Part shown: positions 16,589 through 24,578 of the stretch, in pieces
Numbering within the stretch: position 1 is the stretch's first letter
Layout of the letters: each line of letters opens with the position of its first letter
DNA from: Peribacillus simplex
GTDB lineage: Bacteria > Bacillota > Bacilli > Bacillales > DSM-1321
Length of the DNA: 64,000 nt
Direction: 5' to 3'
Assembly (NCBI RefSeq): GCF_030123325.1
Contig: NZ_CP126106.1
Location: 2,074,001 to 2,138,000, forward strand
Program-made: the position numbers and the translations under genes
Notes under the pieces: generated by a model
What the model was told of the DNA's origin: nothing
What the model saw: the letters and a program-made list of their open reading frames with translations, nothing else
The model's database searches: none

Positions 16589-17728
16589 ATGCAAATAATT
16601 ATAAATGAAATAAAGAAGATCCTGAATTGGAAGATGATTTTAGTCCTCTTCCTAGTCAATGCTGTTTTGTATTTTTTGCTGATTAATTTTCATATTGAGA
16701 ATTTCCCTAATGGAAGACCTGATTTAGATTCGTACAATATTAGTGTTGAAATGATTAGGAAATATGGAATAAACATGGATGAAGAAGAGATGGCTGATTT
16801 CAAAAAAACTTATGACAATCAAGTGAAGGAGGCAGACCAATTTTTACAATCAAGCAAAGAGTTTAGGGATGCTGGTATCCGGTCTTATGAGGAATTCCGA
16901 AATATGGATCTTGAAAATGAGAAGCAATCAGTACTTCACGGAAAAATATTCTTCGATGAAAAAGTGGACATGTTCTGGGAACTTCAAGAACGAGAAAGAT
17001 TAATAGAGTTTCATGATCAGAATAAAGATATAATAAATAACTCTATTAGTGATGCGAATCCAAGACAAAAAGAAAGATTACTAGAAATAAAAACAAATGG
17101 AAGTTATGATGTTTTCCCAGAAACCGTATTTTATAATTTTAAGGATTTCATTTTGAATGTCACAATAGCGATAATTGTTAGTGTAGTTATGGTGATGTCA
17201 CCTATCATTATTCAGGATCGTTCTCGGCAATTAATCGACCTGCAATATACAGCGAAAACTGGAAGATCGCTTTATAAAAAGAAAGCAGTTGCTGGATTGC
17301 TGTCCACATTAATCGTAATCACTGCACTACTGGCAGTCTATTTCAGTATATATTCTTTAAATAATACAGCCATGTTCTTTTCAGTACCCATTTATACCTT
17401 TATCGGTGAATACTATTGGTATGATCTTTCGTTTATTCAATACATTGTGTTAACAGTGATAGCCATTTATATATTGGGAATCGTTTTTGCTTTACTTGCC
17501 ATGTCCTTTTCAACTATTGCTCCGAATTTCATTGCACTGATTGGCGTTCAAATTCCAATCGTACTTGCAATGCTCGCTTTTGGGCTAGGCTATTTAATTA
17601 ATAGCATGATTAGCTATGGTCTTCCTAAATGGTTAGTTCCTATAAGCTACGGTGTATTAATTGCTGTGAGTGTACTATTCATAATCCTTCTTTGGAAACG
17701 GGAAAGGAAAATGGATATTGTTCAGTAG
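16589..17728 (+). CDS. ABC-2 type permease, second subunit (379 aa)
   Basis: Same topology as its neighbour. There is an N-terminal helix (MILVLFLVNAVLYFLLIN), an outer domain of ~140 residues with YGINMDEEEMADFKKTYDNQ, and C-terminal helices from about residue 185. RBS AAGGAGAA lies 5-8 bases before ATG 16589. It is the last gene of the operon and a strong terminator stands 30 bp downstream. Substrate unknown. Confidence 0.85.
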   Translation: MQIIINEIKKILNWKMILVLFLVNAVLYFLLINFHIENFPNGRPDLDSYNISVEMIRKYGINMDEEEMADFKKTYDNQVKEADQFLQSSKEFRDAGIRSYEEFRNMDLENEKQSVLHGKIFFDEKVDMFWELQERERLIEFHDQNKDIINNSISDANPRQKERLLEIKTNGSYDVFPETVFYNFKDFILNVTIAIIVSVVMVMSPIIIQDRSRQLIDLQYTAKTGRSLYKKKAVAGLLSTLIVITALLAVYFSIYSLNNTAMFFSVPIYTFIGEYYWYDLSFIQYIVLTVIAIYILGIVFALLAMSFSTIAPNFIALIGVQIPIVLAMLAFGLGYLINSMISYGLPKWLVPISYGVLIAVSVLFIILLWKRERKMDIVQ

Positions 17729-17756
17729 AAACCCATTCTATATCAAAATCAAATCC

Positions 17757-17800
17757 AAAAGCCGATTCTTCCTTATCGTAAGGAAAATCGGCTTTTTACA
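17757..17800 (+). terminator. Terminator of the sigma-ABC operon
   Basis: AAAAGCCGATT...AATCGGCTTTTT with an inner TTCCTTATCGTAAGGAA, making a long near-perfect stem and T5. Confidence 0.9.
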
Positions 17801-18021
17801 TTGAGAAATTGGCTTACCGTATGTTTTCCGATTTATTGGTAGGACCCCGTTTATGTGTTGCTTTATTTTAAAGCAACATTATGAAAAAAGAACTGGTTCT
17901 TTTCATATATACGTGCAAAATAACACTTAAAATCAGCGCAAGTTATCGCCTAAAGTGACACTAAGCGTTTGTGGCTGTTTTTCCATAATTGTTATAAAGT
18001 GGGGCTAAGAGGTGAGGGTAT
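17801..18021. other. Intergenic stretch
   Basis: It holds AAAGCAACATTATG and TTGCACGTATATATG-like palindromic bits and the RBS of the XRE gene (AAGAGGTGAGGG). No gene or confident promoter is seen. Confidence 0.4.
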
Positions 18022-18441
18022 ATGGAATTGGGAGAACAGTTGCAAAAGTTAAGAGAACAAAAGAACATGTCTAGAGAAGAACTAGCTCAAGAAATGAATG
18101 TATCTAGACAGGCAGTTTATAAGTGGGAGAACAATAAGGGATATCCTGATATTGAGAATCTTATAAAGTTAAGCGAACTATATGAGATTACATTAGATGA
18201 ACTGATTAAAAATGATCGTACATTTCAAAAAAAAATAAGTATTGATGAGGATAAAAAAAAGGAGAATGATCTTACAGGTCCTGGCTTCTATATAGGTATT
18301 ATATTCGTATGTTTTGGCCTTTTTATTGACTTAGGCTCCTATTCTATCGGTATTACCATTTTGGTTTTTTTGACAATGGCGTTTTATGAAGACTTAAAAA
18401 AGATATTTTGGTATGTAAAGAAAGATTTTAACGAGCAGTAG
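18022..18441 (+). CDS. XRE-family HTH regulator with membrane anchor (139 aa)
   Basis: The N-terminal Cro/C1-type helix-turn-helix occupies residues ~5-60 (EELAQEMNVSRQAVYKWENN and GYPDIENLIKLSELYEITLDEL). A charged linker follows. Two hydrophobic segments (~93-110 and ~113-128) suggest membrane attachment, ending with a basic tail. This HTH-plus-transmembrane architecture is common in Firmicutes. Its target is unknown, as neighbours are separated by terminators. RBS AGAGGTGAGGG precedes ATG 18022. Confidence 0.85.
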   Translation: MELGEQLQKLREQKNMSREELAQEMNVSRQAVYKWENNKGYPDIENLIKLSELYEITLDELIKNDRTFQKKISIDEDKKKENDLTGPGFYIGIIFVCFGLFIDLGSYSIGITILVFLTMAFYEDLKKIFWYVKKDFNEQ

Positions 18442-18448
18442 AGTTTTA

Positions 18449-18490
18449 AACAAAAAGCCTTTATGAAGAATATTCGTAAAGGCTTTTTGC
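18449..18490 (+). terminator. Terminator after the XRE gene
   Basis: AAAAAGCCTTTATGAA pairs with TTCGTAAAGGCTTTTT over a short loop. Confidence 0.85.
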
Positions 18491-18560
18491 TTCTGATTAA
18501 ATCCATTATGGTAACTTAGTTTTTACATATAACTGTTTGATCATTAAAGTTTCCTTAATC

Positions 18561-18615
18561 AACTAAAGGGGCAGTTTAGTTGAAGAGTGCTGTTTGATCT
18601 TTATTCAACAATTGG
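18561..18615 (+). repeat. Modular repeat, right arm plus extension
   Basis: AACTAAAGGGGCAGTTTAGTT followed by GAAGAGTGCTGTTTGATCTT and CAACAATTGGGCCA. The extension is repeated at 19375-19413 with few differences. Confidence 0.75.
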
Positions 18616-18716
18616 GCCAGTTTGTGGAGGATTTTAACAGGATTATTTAAAAAAGGATTTTGAAGTCTTTTGGTGAAAATTAAATATTAAATCTATAAAA
18701 GATGGAGGTTGTTGTT

Positions 18717-19232
18717 ATGTTGAAACTGTTTCAATATAACTGGCAAGTTCGTGATGATTGGTTTACATTGTGCGAAGACATACCGGATGAAGAACTATTA
18801 AAGAAACGGGTCGGTGGGTTCGGTAGTATCCTACATACCCTATTTCACATTGTAGATGTGGAATATATGTGGATCTTAGGTTTGCGAGGTGAACCAGTGC
18901 CTGAGGAGCCATTGTTTGAGGATTATGCTAGCTTACAAAAAGTGAAAAATCTTTCAGCTCAATACCATGAGAAAGTGAAGCCATTTGTGACATCTTGGAC
19001 AAATGAAATGGAATCTCGGAAACTTTCAGAAACTGATTTCAATGAAGAACCGATTAGCTCTAGAGACGCACCAATCAGGCGCCGAGTCATTGAATGTACA
19101 CACGGAGAGATCATACGTCACGTCATTGTCCACGAAATTCACCATATTGGCCAGTTATCTATATGGGCACGTGAAATAGGAAAGGAGCCTGTTTCCGCAA
19201 ATCTGAGAGGAAGAGGGCTATTCGATAATTAG
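18717..19232 (+). CDS. DinB-family protein (171 aa)
   Basis: Four-helix DinB/YfiT-like fold with the usual metal-binding histidines: His in LHTLFHIVDVEY near residue 45 and the pair in VHEIHHIGQL near 143-147. Members are often metal-dependent thiol transferases or damage-inducible proteins; the substrate here is unknown. ATG 18717 is chosen over ATG 18702 because GGAGG lies 8 bases upstream. It is monocistronic and followed by a tandem modular repeat that can act as terminator. A second, unrelated-looking DinB gene is at 49860. Confidence 0.85.
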   Translation: MLKLFQYNWQVRDDWFTLCEDIPDEELLKKRVGGFGSILHTLFHIVDVEYMWILGLRGEPVPEEPLFEDYASLQKVKNLSAQYHEKVKPFVTSWTNEMESRKLSETDFNEEPISSRDAPIRRRVIECTHGEIIRHVIVHEIHHIGQLSIWAREIGKEPVSANLRGRGLFDN

Positions 19233-19252
19233 ACTGCCTTTGCCAATTTCAT

Positions 19253-19413
19253 AAACGGGCGCGATTCTTGAATAAGGTTAGCTTTTCTTATAGAACTAAC
19301 GGGGGCTTTAGTTCATTAACAGGGGTTGCTGCGGCAGCCTTTTTCTTATGGCACTAACGGGGCAGGATAGTTGAAGAGTGCTGTTTGACCTTTGTTAAAC
19401 AATCGGGCCATTT
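19253..19413 (+). repeat. Modular repeat, compound copy with two hairpins
   Basis: First unit: AAACGGGCGCGATTC...TAAGGTTAGCTTTTCTTATAG. Second unit: AACTAACGGGGGCTTTAGTT, hairpin GGTTGCTGCGGCAGCC with T5. Then ACTAACGGGGCAGGATAGTT and the extension shared with 18582-18615. Units are joined head to tail. Confidence 0.8.
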
Positions 19414-19444
19414 AAAGTAATTGGCGAGCTGATCAAAGGTTCCC

Positions 19445-19475
19445 TTGACAAATAAATAGTTTAACAGCTAAACTA
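19445..19475 (+). promoter_or_regulatory. Promoter and probable MarR operator of the marR gene
   Basis: TTGACA at 19445-19450. The inverted repeat TAGTTTA-ACAGC-TAAACTA (19457-19475) covers the -10 region. A matching palindrome precedes the next gene, indicating autoregulation and shared control. Confidence 0.65.
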
Positions 19476-19480
19476 AAGGT

Positions 19481-19945
19481 ATGAATAGGGAAAATTCTGA
19501 ACAATCAAACAACATGTATAGTATGAAAACAGGAAGCCGTAATCTAGGTCGTTTATTTATGCAGCTCCAACGACTTGAACGTCATCCTCGCACCTTTGGA
19601 GACGCAGGCCCCTTGACGCCAAGTGAAATTCACACGATTGACGCCATTGGTTACGATGGTGGTATCCTCATGAGTGAACTGGCCACCCGTCTCAGTGTAA
19701 CGAAAGGTGCGGTTACGCAGATTATCGGACGTTTAGAAAGCAAAGAGCTCGTTAAGCGTTCCCCTCACCCGGATGATTCTAGGGCGGTAATTATCTCACT
19801 TACTGAAAAAGGAAAAAGTGCTTACCGAGTCCACGAAGAATTACATCTGAATTTTTACAAAGAGCTTAGCGCTCAATTAGACCAAAAGGAGATCGAAATT
19901 TTCGAAAAATGCATTCAAAAGCTAAATGAGTTTTTGCAGAAATAA
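19481..19945 (+). CDS. MarR-family transcriptional regulator (154 aa)
   Basis: Winged-helix regulator. The recognition region is LMSELATRLSVTKGAVTQII and GRLESKELVKRSPHPDDSRA with the wing Asp-x-Arg, and the C-terminal helices form the dimer. It is followed by an MBL-fold gene 51 bp downstream. Both genes have the same TAGTTTA-N5-TAAACTA operator, so the protein probably represses itself and the hydrolase and is released by a small molecule. The RBS (AAAGG directly before the ATG) is weak, hinting at low expression. Confidence 0.9.
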   Translation: MNRENSEQSNNMYSMKTGSRNLGRLFMQLQRLERHPRTFGDAGPLTPSEIHTIDAIGYDGGILMSELATRLSVTKGAVTQIIGRLESKELVKRSPHPDDSRAVIISLTEKGKSAYRVHEELHLNFYKELSAQLDQKEIEIFEKCIQKLNEFLQK

Positions 19946-19959
19946 TTTTTTTGAACATA

Positions 19960-19978
19960 TAGTTTAGAATCTAAACTA
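19960..19978 (+). promoter_or_regulatory. Probable MarR operator before the MBL-fold gene
   Basis: TAGTTTAGAATCTAAACTA, with palindromic arms identical to the operator at 19457-19475. Confidence 0.65.
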
Positions 19979-19996
19979 CTTTAAGGGGGATTTTTT

Positions 19997-20830
19997 ATGA
20001 AGGTTAAGGCAACAGTTCTTTCTGAAAACAGTGTGTTCAGTAACCTGGGAGCGATTGCGGAACACGGTTGGTCTGTTTTTTTGGAAACGGATCATGGTAA
20101 TTATCTCTTCGATACTGGTCAAGGTAAGGCACTGCTCAATAACGCGAAAGTATTCAAAAAAGATTTATCCAGTATTAAAGGAATTATACTGAGCCATCAT
20201 CATATCGATCATACTGGTGGTCTGCTGGCTGCCGTAAAGGCAGTTGAGGCAAAAACAGTTGATGTTTTTGCACATCCTGACCTGTTCAAAGAAGGATATC
20301 TTGTTCGGATGGGTTATAAATACATCGGAGTCCCTTTTTCTAGAGTTGACCTTGAAAGCTACGGGGCCAATTTTAAATTCAACACGGAATTTACCGAAAT
20401 CGCTCCAAATGTTTATCTAACAGGTGAGGTTCCTCGATTATCAGATTTTGAACATGGCGATACCGATATTGTCCAGCAGACGGAAGAAGGTTATATCCAA
20501 GATCAGGTTATGGACGATCAGTCCATTATTATCAAAACGGAAAAAGGTTTGTTTGTCATTCTAGGATGTTCTCATGCAGGCATCGTCAATATTCTCAATT
20601 ATGCAGTCCAAAAGACCGGTGAAAACCGAATTCATACCGTTATCGGCGGCACTCATTTATGGTGCGTAAGCGACGAACAGAAGGAAAAAAGCATTCAAGC
20701 GTTGAAAGAATTGAATATTGAACGCCTTGGAGTGTCCCATTGTACCGGCTTCGAGGTAAGCATGAGCTTAGCTCAAGAATTCGGACAAAAGTTCTTTTAC
20801 TGCAATGTGGGAACAGTTGTAAAAGTATGA
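19997..20830 (+). CDS. MBL-fold metallohydrolase (277 aa)
   Basis: Metallo-beta-lactamase superfamily protein with LSHHHIDHTGG (the HxHxDH zinc site, residues ~62-72), ILGCSHAGIVN (distal His) and a C-terminal SHCTG. This set is typical of the group annotated as methyl-ribofuranosyl-aminobenzene-phosphate synthase-like hydrolases, whose substrates in Bacilli are not settled. RBS AAGGGGGA precedes the ATG. Its operator and the adjacent MarR gene suggest inducible expression, for instance by an electrophile or lipid signal; that is inference. Confidence 0.88.
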   Translation: MKVKATVLSENSVFSNLGAIAEHGWSVFLETDHGNYLFDTGQGKALLNNAKVFKKDLSSIKGIILSHHHIDHTGGLLAAVKAVEAKTVDVFAHPDLFKEGYLVRMGYKYIGVPFSRVDLESYGANFKFNTEFTEIAPNVYLTGEVPRLSDFEHGDTDIVQQTEEGYIQDQVMDDQSIIIKTEKGLFVILGCSHAGIVNILNYAVQKTGENRIHTVIGGTHLWCVSDEQKEKSIQALKELNIERLGVSHCTGFEVSMSLAQEFGQKFFYCNVGTVVKV

Positions 20831-21087
20831 TCAAGATTTTTATAAAAAGGGGATCTTATCTTAAATCGCATCTTGACAATGGGGGCCGCTTATGACGTTT
20901 AATCGGTGGCGGCTCCATGGTAAGTAGTGATCATAATGATGTTCACGTTGACCCCAATTTTTTTTACCAGGAAACCTTTACAAATCATTCTTAGATGGGA
21001 AAAATACTAATTGTATTCAAAAAACAGGAAAAATTACATTTGAGGAATTTCTAAGAAATAAGATAGATAGAGGTTTTTTTTTAGTAA
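20831..21087. other. Intergenic stretch without a recognised gene
   Basis: GGGGGCCGC...GGTGGCGGCTCC (20881-20918) could form an imperfect hairpin. Otherwise nothing is supportable. Confidence 0.3.
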
Positions 21088-21167
21088 GGTTGTTGCTTCG
21101 GCAACACTTTTCTATTTGTGGAACAAGATTGTGAAGAAATGTACTTAAACTATAGGGTGCGTTAATT
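21088..21167 (+). repeat. Modular repeat pieces: hairpin and left arm
   Basis: GTTGTTGCTTCGGCAACAC (UUCG-type loop) with a T-rich tail, then after 40 bp AACTATAGGGTGCGTTAATT. The order (hairpin before left arm) shows two adjacent incomplete copies. Confidence 0.65.
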
Positions 21168-21228
21168 GAATAACGAAGATATTTGGAGAGCCTCATCTTC
21201 AATAAAGATATAATTTTGAAGTGAGTTT

Positions 21229-21255
21229 TAAGGACCTTGTAAAGGTCCTTAGTAT
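21229..21255. terminator. Terminator-like hairpin at the 3' side of the SDR gene
   Basis: AAGGACCTTGTAAAGGTCCTT, a 9-bp stem. It can end minus-strand transcription from the SDR gene weakly. Confidence 0.5.
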
Positions 21256-21281
21256 TTTGTATTACTATGGTAGGTACCAAT

Positions 21282-22058
21282 TTAAATGGTAGGTATCGTC
21301 CCACCATCTACTTTATATTCGCTGCCTGTAATCGACTTTGCTAAATCCGAAGCAAGAAATGCTACTAATTCAGCAACGTCTTCGGGTTGTCCCGGCCTCC
21401 CTAAAGGTATTCCTCCAAGTGAATCCATTAACTCCTCTAATGCTTTTTTGCGTGAACCATATTTTTCTGCTAGACGATCAATCATTCGGTCAGCTGCTTC
21501 TGTCTGAATAAAACCAGGAGCTACAGTATTCACTCTTATTCCGCTTGATGCCAATTCGTTTGACAGTCCTTTACTATAGTTGCTTAATGCTGCTTTAGCT
21601 GCGGCATAAGCAAGGGTCGATTCGTATAAAGGCAATGTTCTCTGAATAGAAGAAATATGAATAATTATACCCTTTCCTTGTTTCATCATTTCGGGGATTA
21701 ATTCTCGATCCAGCCGAACGGAAGGGAATAAATTCCTATTAAATGCTTCCAACCATTCTTCCTCATTAAGAGCCAGTACCCCGCCAGCTGGCGCGCTAGA
21801 ACCACCAATATTATTGATTAGAATATCTATCCCTCCTAGAAAGTCAAGAGCCCGTTCCGCCAGCAATTTTATTCCTTCAACCGATGTTAAATCAGCAGGG
21901 ATAAACAAATCTGCATTGGTTTTTCCCATAGGTTCTGTCCTTGCGGAAGTAACTACGGTTGCTCCCTCTCTTTTTAACTTATCTACAATTGCTTTACCCA
22001 TACCCTTAGTTCCGCCAGTTACAAGTGCTCTTTTTCCTGTGAATAATTGATTGGTCAT
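21282..22058 (-). CDS. SDR-family oxidoreductase (258 aa)
   Basis: Classical FabG-like short-chain dehydrogenase. It has TGGTKGMG for cofactor binding, NNIGG in place of NNAG, the catalytic Ser in IIHISSIQRT, Tyr/Lys in YAAAKAALSNYSKG, and the C-terminal SITGSEYKVDGGTIPTI typical of the family. The SxR after the first strand suggests NADP(H) preference. RBS AAGGGAG lies before ATG 22058. It is divergent from a WYL-domain regulator 127 bp away, and a palindrome between them is a likely shared operator. Confidence 0.9.
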   Translation of the reverse strand: MTNQLFTGKRALVTGGTKGMGKAIVDKLKREGATVVTSARTEPMGKTNADLFIPADLTSVEGIKLLAERALDFLGGIDILINNIGGSSAPAGGVLALNEEEWLEAFNRNLFPSVRLDRELIPEMMKQGKGIIIHISSIQRTLPLYESTLAYAAAKAALSNYSKGLSNELASSGIRVNTVAPGFIQTEAADRMIDRLAEKYGSRKKALEELMDSLGGIPLGRPGQPEDVAELVAFLASDLAKSITGSEYKVDGGTIPTI

Positions 22059-22115
22059 AATGAATCTCCCTTAATTTATTAATTTGATTACAAGTTGTAT
22101 ACTAACAAACATAAT

Positions 22116-22133
22116 ATGACAACAATATGTCAT
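22116..22133. promoter_or_regulatory. Inverted repeat in the SDR / WYL divergent region
   Basis: ATGACA-ACAATA-TGTCAT, perfect 6-bp arms with a 6-base spacer and further outer symmetry (ACAT...ATGT). It is a candidate operator for the divergent regulator. Confidence 0.5.
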
Positions 22134-22185
22134 GTTAAAAAAACTTAATCCTGCAAATAAAGTCAAAATAATTTGAGGTAAAAGA

Positions 22186-23097
22186 ATGGCAATGAATAGA
22201 TATTTTGAAATTGTTTATATCCTACTAAATAAAAAAAACATAACAGCAAAAGAATTAGCGGAGCGTTTTGAGGTGTCAACACGTACGATTTATCGAGATA
22301 TAGATGCTTTGAGTGCTGCTGGAATCCCGATTTATAGCAGTCAGGGGAGAGGAGGAGGAATTTCACTCATAGATGAATTTGTTCTTAATACCTCTCTTTT
22401 GTCTGAAGCCGAACAAAATGGCATCATGATGGCACTTCAGGGATTAACAGCAACCTCTTATCCTGAAGCGGATGAATTGTTATCCAAGTTGAGCATACTT
22501 TTTAAAAAAGAAAAAAGGGATTGGATTGAAGTCGACTTTTCACCGTGGGGAAGTAAAAAAAATCAAAAAGAACTTTTCCACTTACTCAAGGAAGCGATTT
22601 TTTCCAATCGAATAATCAAATTTATATATTTCAGTGGGAATGGAACTAAACGTAGAAGAACGGTAAGCCCTAATAAATTAATATACAAAGATAAATCCTG
22701 GTATGTAAATGCTTATTGTTTAGACAATAGTGCCAACCGGACCTTCAAAGTAAATAGAATGAAAGAAGTCGTAATGACAGAAGAACTTTTTATAGCAAGC
22801 GAAATGATTAAAATTCCTTCTGATAATGAGGAAACAGGATTGGGGAATCTTATTGAAGTACAATTGAAGATTGCTGCTAGCGGTGCTTTTAGAGTTTATG
22901 ATGAGTTCGAGGAAAGTGACGTCGAGATAAATTCGGATGGTTCTTATACTATTAGAGCCAATTTTCCAGATAGTGATTGGTTATTAAGTTATATTTTATC
23001 CTTTGGCAGCCATTTAAGGGGTGTAGAGCCGGAAGGTCTCCGTCAGAAAGTTACTGATGAGTTAGAAAATATGAAAAGGTACTTATTTTCGGAATAA
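22186..23097 (+). CDS. HTH-11/WYL-domain transcriptional regulator, YafY type (303 aa)
   Basis: The N-terminal winged helix (ITAKELAERFEVSTRTIYRD and IDALSAAGIPIYSSQGRGGG) is followed by a WYL domain (FIYFSGNGTKRRRTVSPNKL, WYVNAYCLDNSANRTFKVNR) and a WCX-like C-terminal part. Family members respond to small ligands or nucleic acid and often control an adjacent gene. Here that would be the divergent SDR. Two tiny genes follow in the same direction, possibly in the same transcription unit. ATG 22186 has GAGGTAAA upstream; ATG 22192 is an alternative. Confidence 0.88.
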   Translation: MAMNRYFEIVYILLNKKNITAKELAERFEVSTRTIYRDIDALSAAGIPIYSSQGRGGGISLIDEFVLNTSLLSEAEQNGIMMALQGLTATSYPEADELLSKLSILFKKEKRDWIEVDFSPWGSKKNQKELFHLLKEAIFSNRIIKFIYFSGNGTKRRRTVSPNKLIYKDKSWYVNAYCLDNSANRTFKVNRMKEVVMTEELFIASEMIKIPSDNEETGLGNLIEVQLKIAASGAFRVYDEFEESDVEINSDGSYTIRANFPDSDWLLSYILSFGSHLRGVEPEGLRQKVTDELENMKRYLFSE

Positions 23098-23166
23098 ACT
23101 AGACATAATGGTGTCAAGTTATGAATGGTATATTAGCCTTGACTAGACAATAGGAGGCTAACGAAC

Positions 23167-23517
23167 ATGATTAACTTACCAGAACCGATTGTACGATTTT
23201 ATCAAATGGCAAATAATGCTGATGAGAATAATTTTAAAAGTATCTTTACACATGACGCCATAGTATTCGACGAAGGGAAGGAAATGCTAGGTCTTGAATC
23301 AATAGAAAAATGGTCGAAAGACTCCATTTTCAATCCAAAGATACATTTTAAAACCTTGTCATATAAAAAGAGAGATAGGTTTATAGTTGTTACCTCAGAG
23401 GTTGATGGGAGTTTTGATAAAACGGGATTGCCCAATCCTTTCCTTTTGGATATACATTTTAGTGTCGTAGAAGAAAAGATAAAAGAACTGATCTGTACAG
23501 ACTTCAATAGCATTTAA
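23167..23517 (+). CDS. SnoaL/NTF2-like small protein (116 aa)
   Basis: The pattern MINLPEPIVRFYQMANNADE, FTHDAIVFDEGKEMLGLESI and EKWSKDSIF fits a nuclear-transport-factor-2 cone fold of the SnoaL type. Such proteins act as small-molecule isomerases/hydrolases or binding proteins. RBS TAGGAGGC precedes ATG 23167. The location after the WYL regulator and before a Dabb-like gene suggests a small stress or detoxification cluster. Substrate unknown. Confidence 0.7.
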   Translation: MINLPEPIVRFYQMANNADENNFKSIFTHDAIVFDEGKEMLGLESIEKWSKDSIFNPKIHFKTLSYKKRDRFIVVTSEVDGSFDKTGLPNPFLLDIHFSVVEEKIKELICTDFNSI

Positions 23518-23558
23518 CTATTTTTTTTAATGGACTGTCTAAGAAGGTGGAGTAAAAA

Positions 23559-23846
23559 ATGGTGATGAATACGTTACTTATCAAACTAAAAGAGCCTAGT
23601 AGTGAAAATATCAGTAAGACCAAGGAATTATTAGAGAAATTGAAAGTAAAAATACCTGATATCAGAGACCTTAAGGTAAAGATGAATAGTCGCCAATCAG
23701 AATTGTCCTACGACATGGTCCTCAATGTAAAATTTGACTCTTTAGAATCTATGGAAGCGTGCCTATTGAAAATGAAAGGATCCTTTAAAATGCAGCTAGC
23801 TGATGTTTTGTTGTCATATGGGAACATGACTCCCTCTATAAAATAA
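23559..23846 (+). CDS. Dabb (stress-responsive alpha-beta barrel) domain-like protein (95 aa)
   Basis: VMNTLLIKLKEPSSENISKTKELL then IPDIRDLKVKMNSRQSELSYD and VLNVKFDSLESMEACL follow the dimeric alpha-beta barrel pattern (strand, helix, strand, strand, FESLEDMEAY-like helix). The normal C-terminal end (HP-H...V) is replaced by KGSFKMQLADVLLSYGNM, so the 3' part may be altered. RBS GGTGGAG lies before ATG 23559; ATG 23565 is possible. Function unknown. Confidence 0.65.
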   Translation: MVMNTLLIKLKEPSSENISKTKELLEKLKVKIPDIRDLKVKMNSRQSELSYDMVLNVKFDSLESMEACLLKMKGSFKMQLADVLLSYGNMTPSIK

Positions 23847-23892
23847 CATACACCGATTAGGATAAATTGTGAAATGTGAATAAATGTACTTA

Positions 23893-23972
23893 AACTAACG
23901 GGTGCGTTAGCTGAAGATCGGAGCTGTCTTTAAGGCAGCTTTTTCTTTATTAAACTATCGGAGCAGGTTAGA
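23893..23972 (+). repeat. Modular repeat, complete, GAGCTGTC hairpin class
   Basis: AACTAACGGGTGCGTTAG, CTGAAGATCG, GAGCTGTCTTTAAGGCAGC with T5, then AACTATCGGAGCAGGTTAG. A TATAAT box (GGTATAATTC at 23987-23996) follows and can drive the next gene. Confidence 0.85.
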
Positions 23973-24027
23973 ACAATAAGTCCTATGGTATAATTCTGCT
24001 AATAGTTGAGTTTTCGGGGGTAAGTCA

Positions 24028-24339
24028 ATGAATAATCAAGATTATTTTAATGATGAAAACTATACTGGTAATCACCTTCATGTAGATAATTGGAAATATG
24101 AGTTCACTCCATATATAGAAGCAATTGCTTGGGTAAGAAAAGACAGTCCAATGGACTTGTTTTTTAATGATTTTGCAGATGATAAGGAGTTTCAAGCGTT
24201 ATTTAGTGATAAAGAATACTATTATAATGAACTTATGGGTGTATTTTTTGGTAATGTTAAAACTAATCAGGAAGTATACGAAATGTTTCGTAATTGGGTT
24301 GATGGAGTGCTATACCCATTTAGGAAGAGAGCTAAATAG
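24028..24339 (+). CDS. Hypothetical acidic protein (103 aa)
   Basis: ATG 24028 has GGGGG 8 bases upstream. The product is rich in Asp/Asn/aromatic residues (DYFNDENYTGNHLHVDNWKY, PMDLFFNDFADDKEFQALFS), has no membrane segment or signal peptide, and ends FRKRAK. I do not recognise a family; it could be an immunity-type or small cytosolic protein. It stands alone after a modular repeat. Confidence 0.6.
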   Translation: MNNQDYFNDENYTGNHLHVDNWKYEFTPYIEAIAWVRKDSPMDLFFNDFADDKEFQALFSDKEYYYNELMGVFFGNVKTNQEVYEMFRNWVDGVLYPFRKRAK

Positions 24340-24440
24340 AAAAGAAAGGATTTTTTCTCTCTTAATGGTTAGTTCTATTTATCATTGTATAAATGTAACC
24401 TCTTTACTAATTTCCATATTTTACACCTCCTACTTGGACG

Positions 24441-24454
24441 TGAATGCGTTTACA
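24441..24454 (+). promoter_or_regulatory. Possible CcpA cre site upstream of scrR
   Basis: TGAATGCGTTTACA agrees with the cre consensus TGWNANCGNTNWCA at all but one fixed position. It lies about 125 bp upstream of the regulator gene. Confidence 0.4.
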
Positions 24455-24578
24455 TTTAAATTTGCAATGATAACGTTGTAAAATTTCCTGTTTAAATAAT
24501 CAACTATATTCACCTCTTAATTTACTAAACATATTGGTGTATAATAAATAAATCCATATAAAGACGGAGATGAATGCT

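Noticed and set aside
17801..18021. Riboswitch before the XRE gene
   Set aside because: Only scattered short palindromes are present, with no recognisable aptamer core.
21282..22058. + strand ORFs within the SDR gene (21286, 21814)
   Set aside because: They are antisense shadows without SD or family resemblance.
24167..24481. 104-aa + ORF overlapping the acidic hypothetical gene
   Set aside because: No SD. It overlaps a better-supported gene in another frame and its tail is low-complexity hydrophobic.
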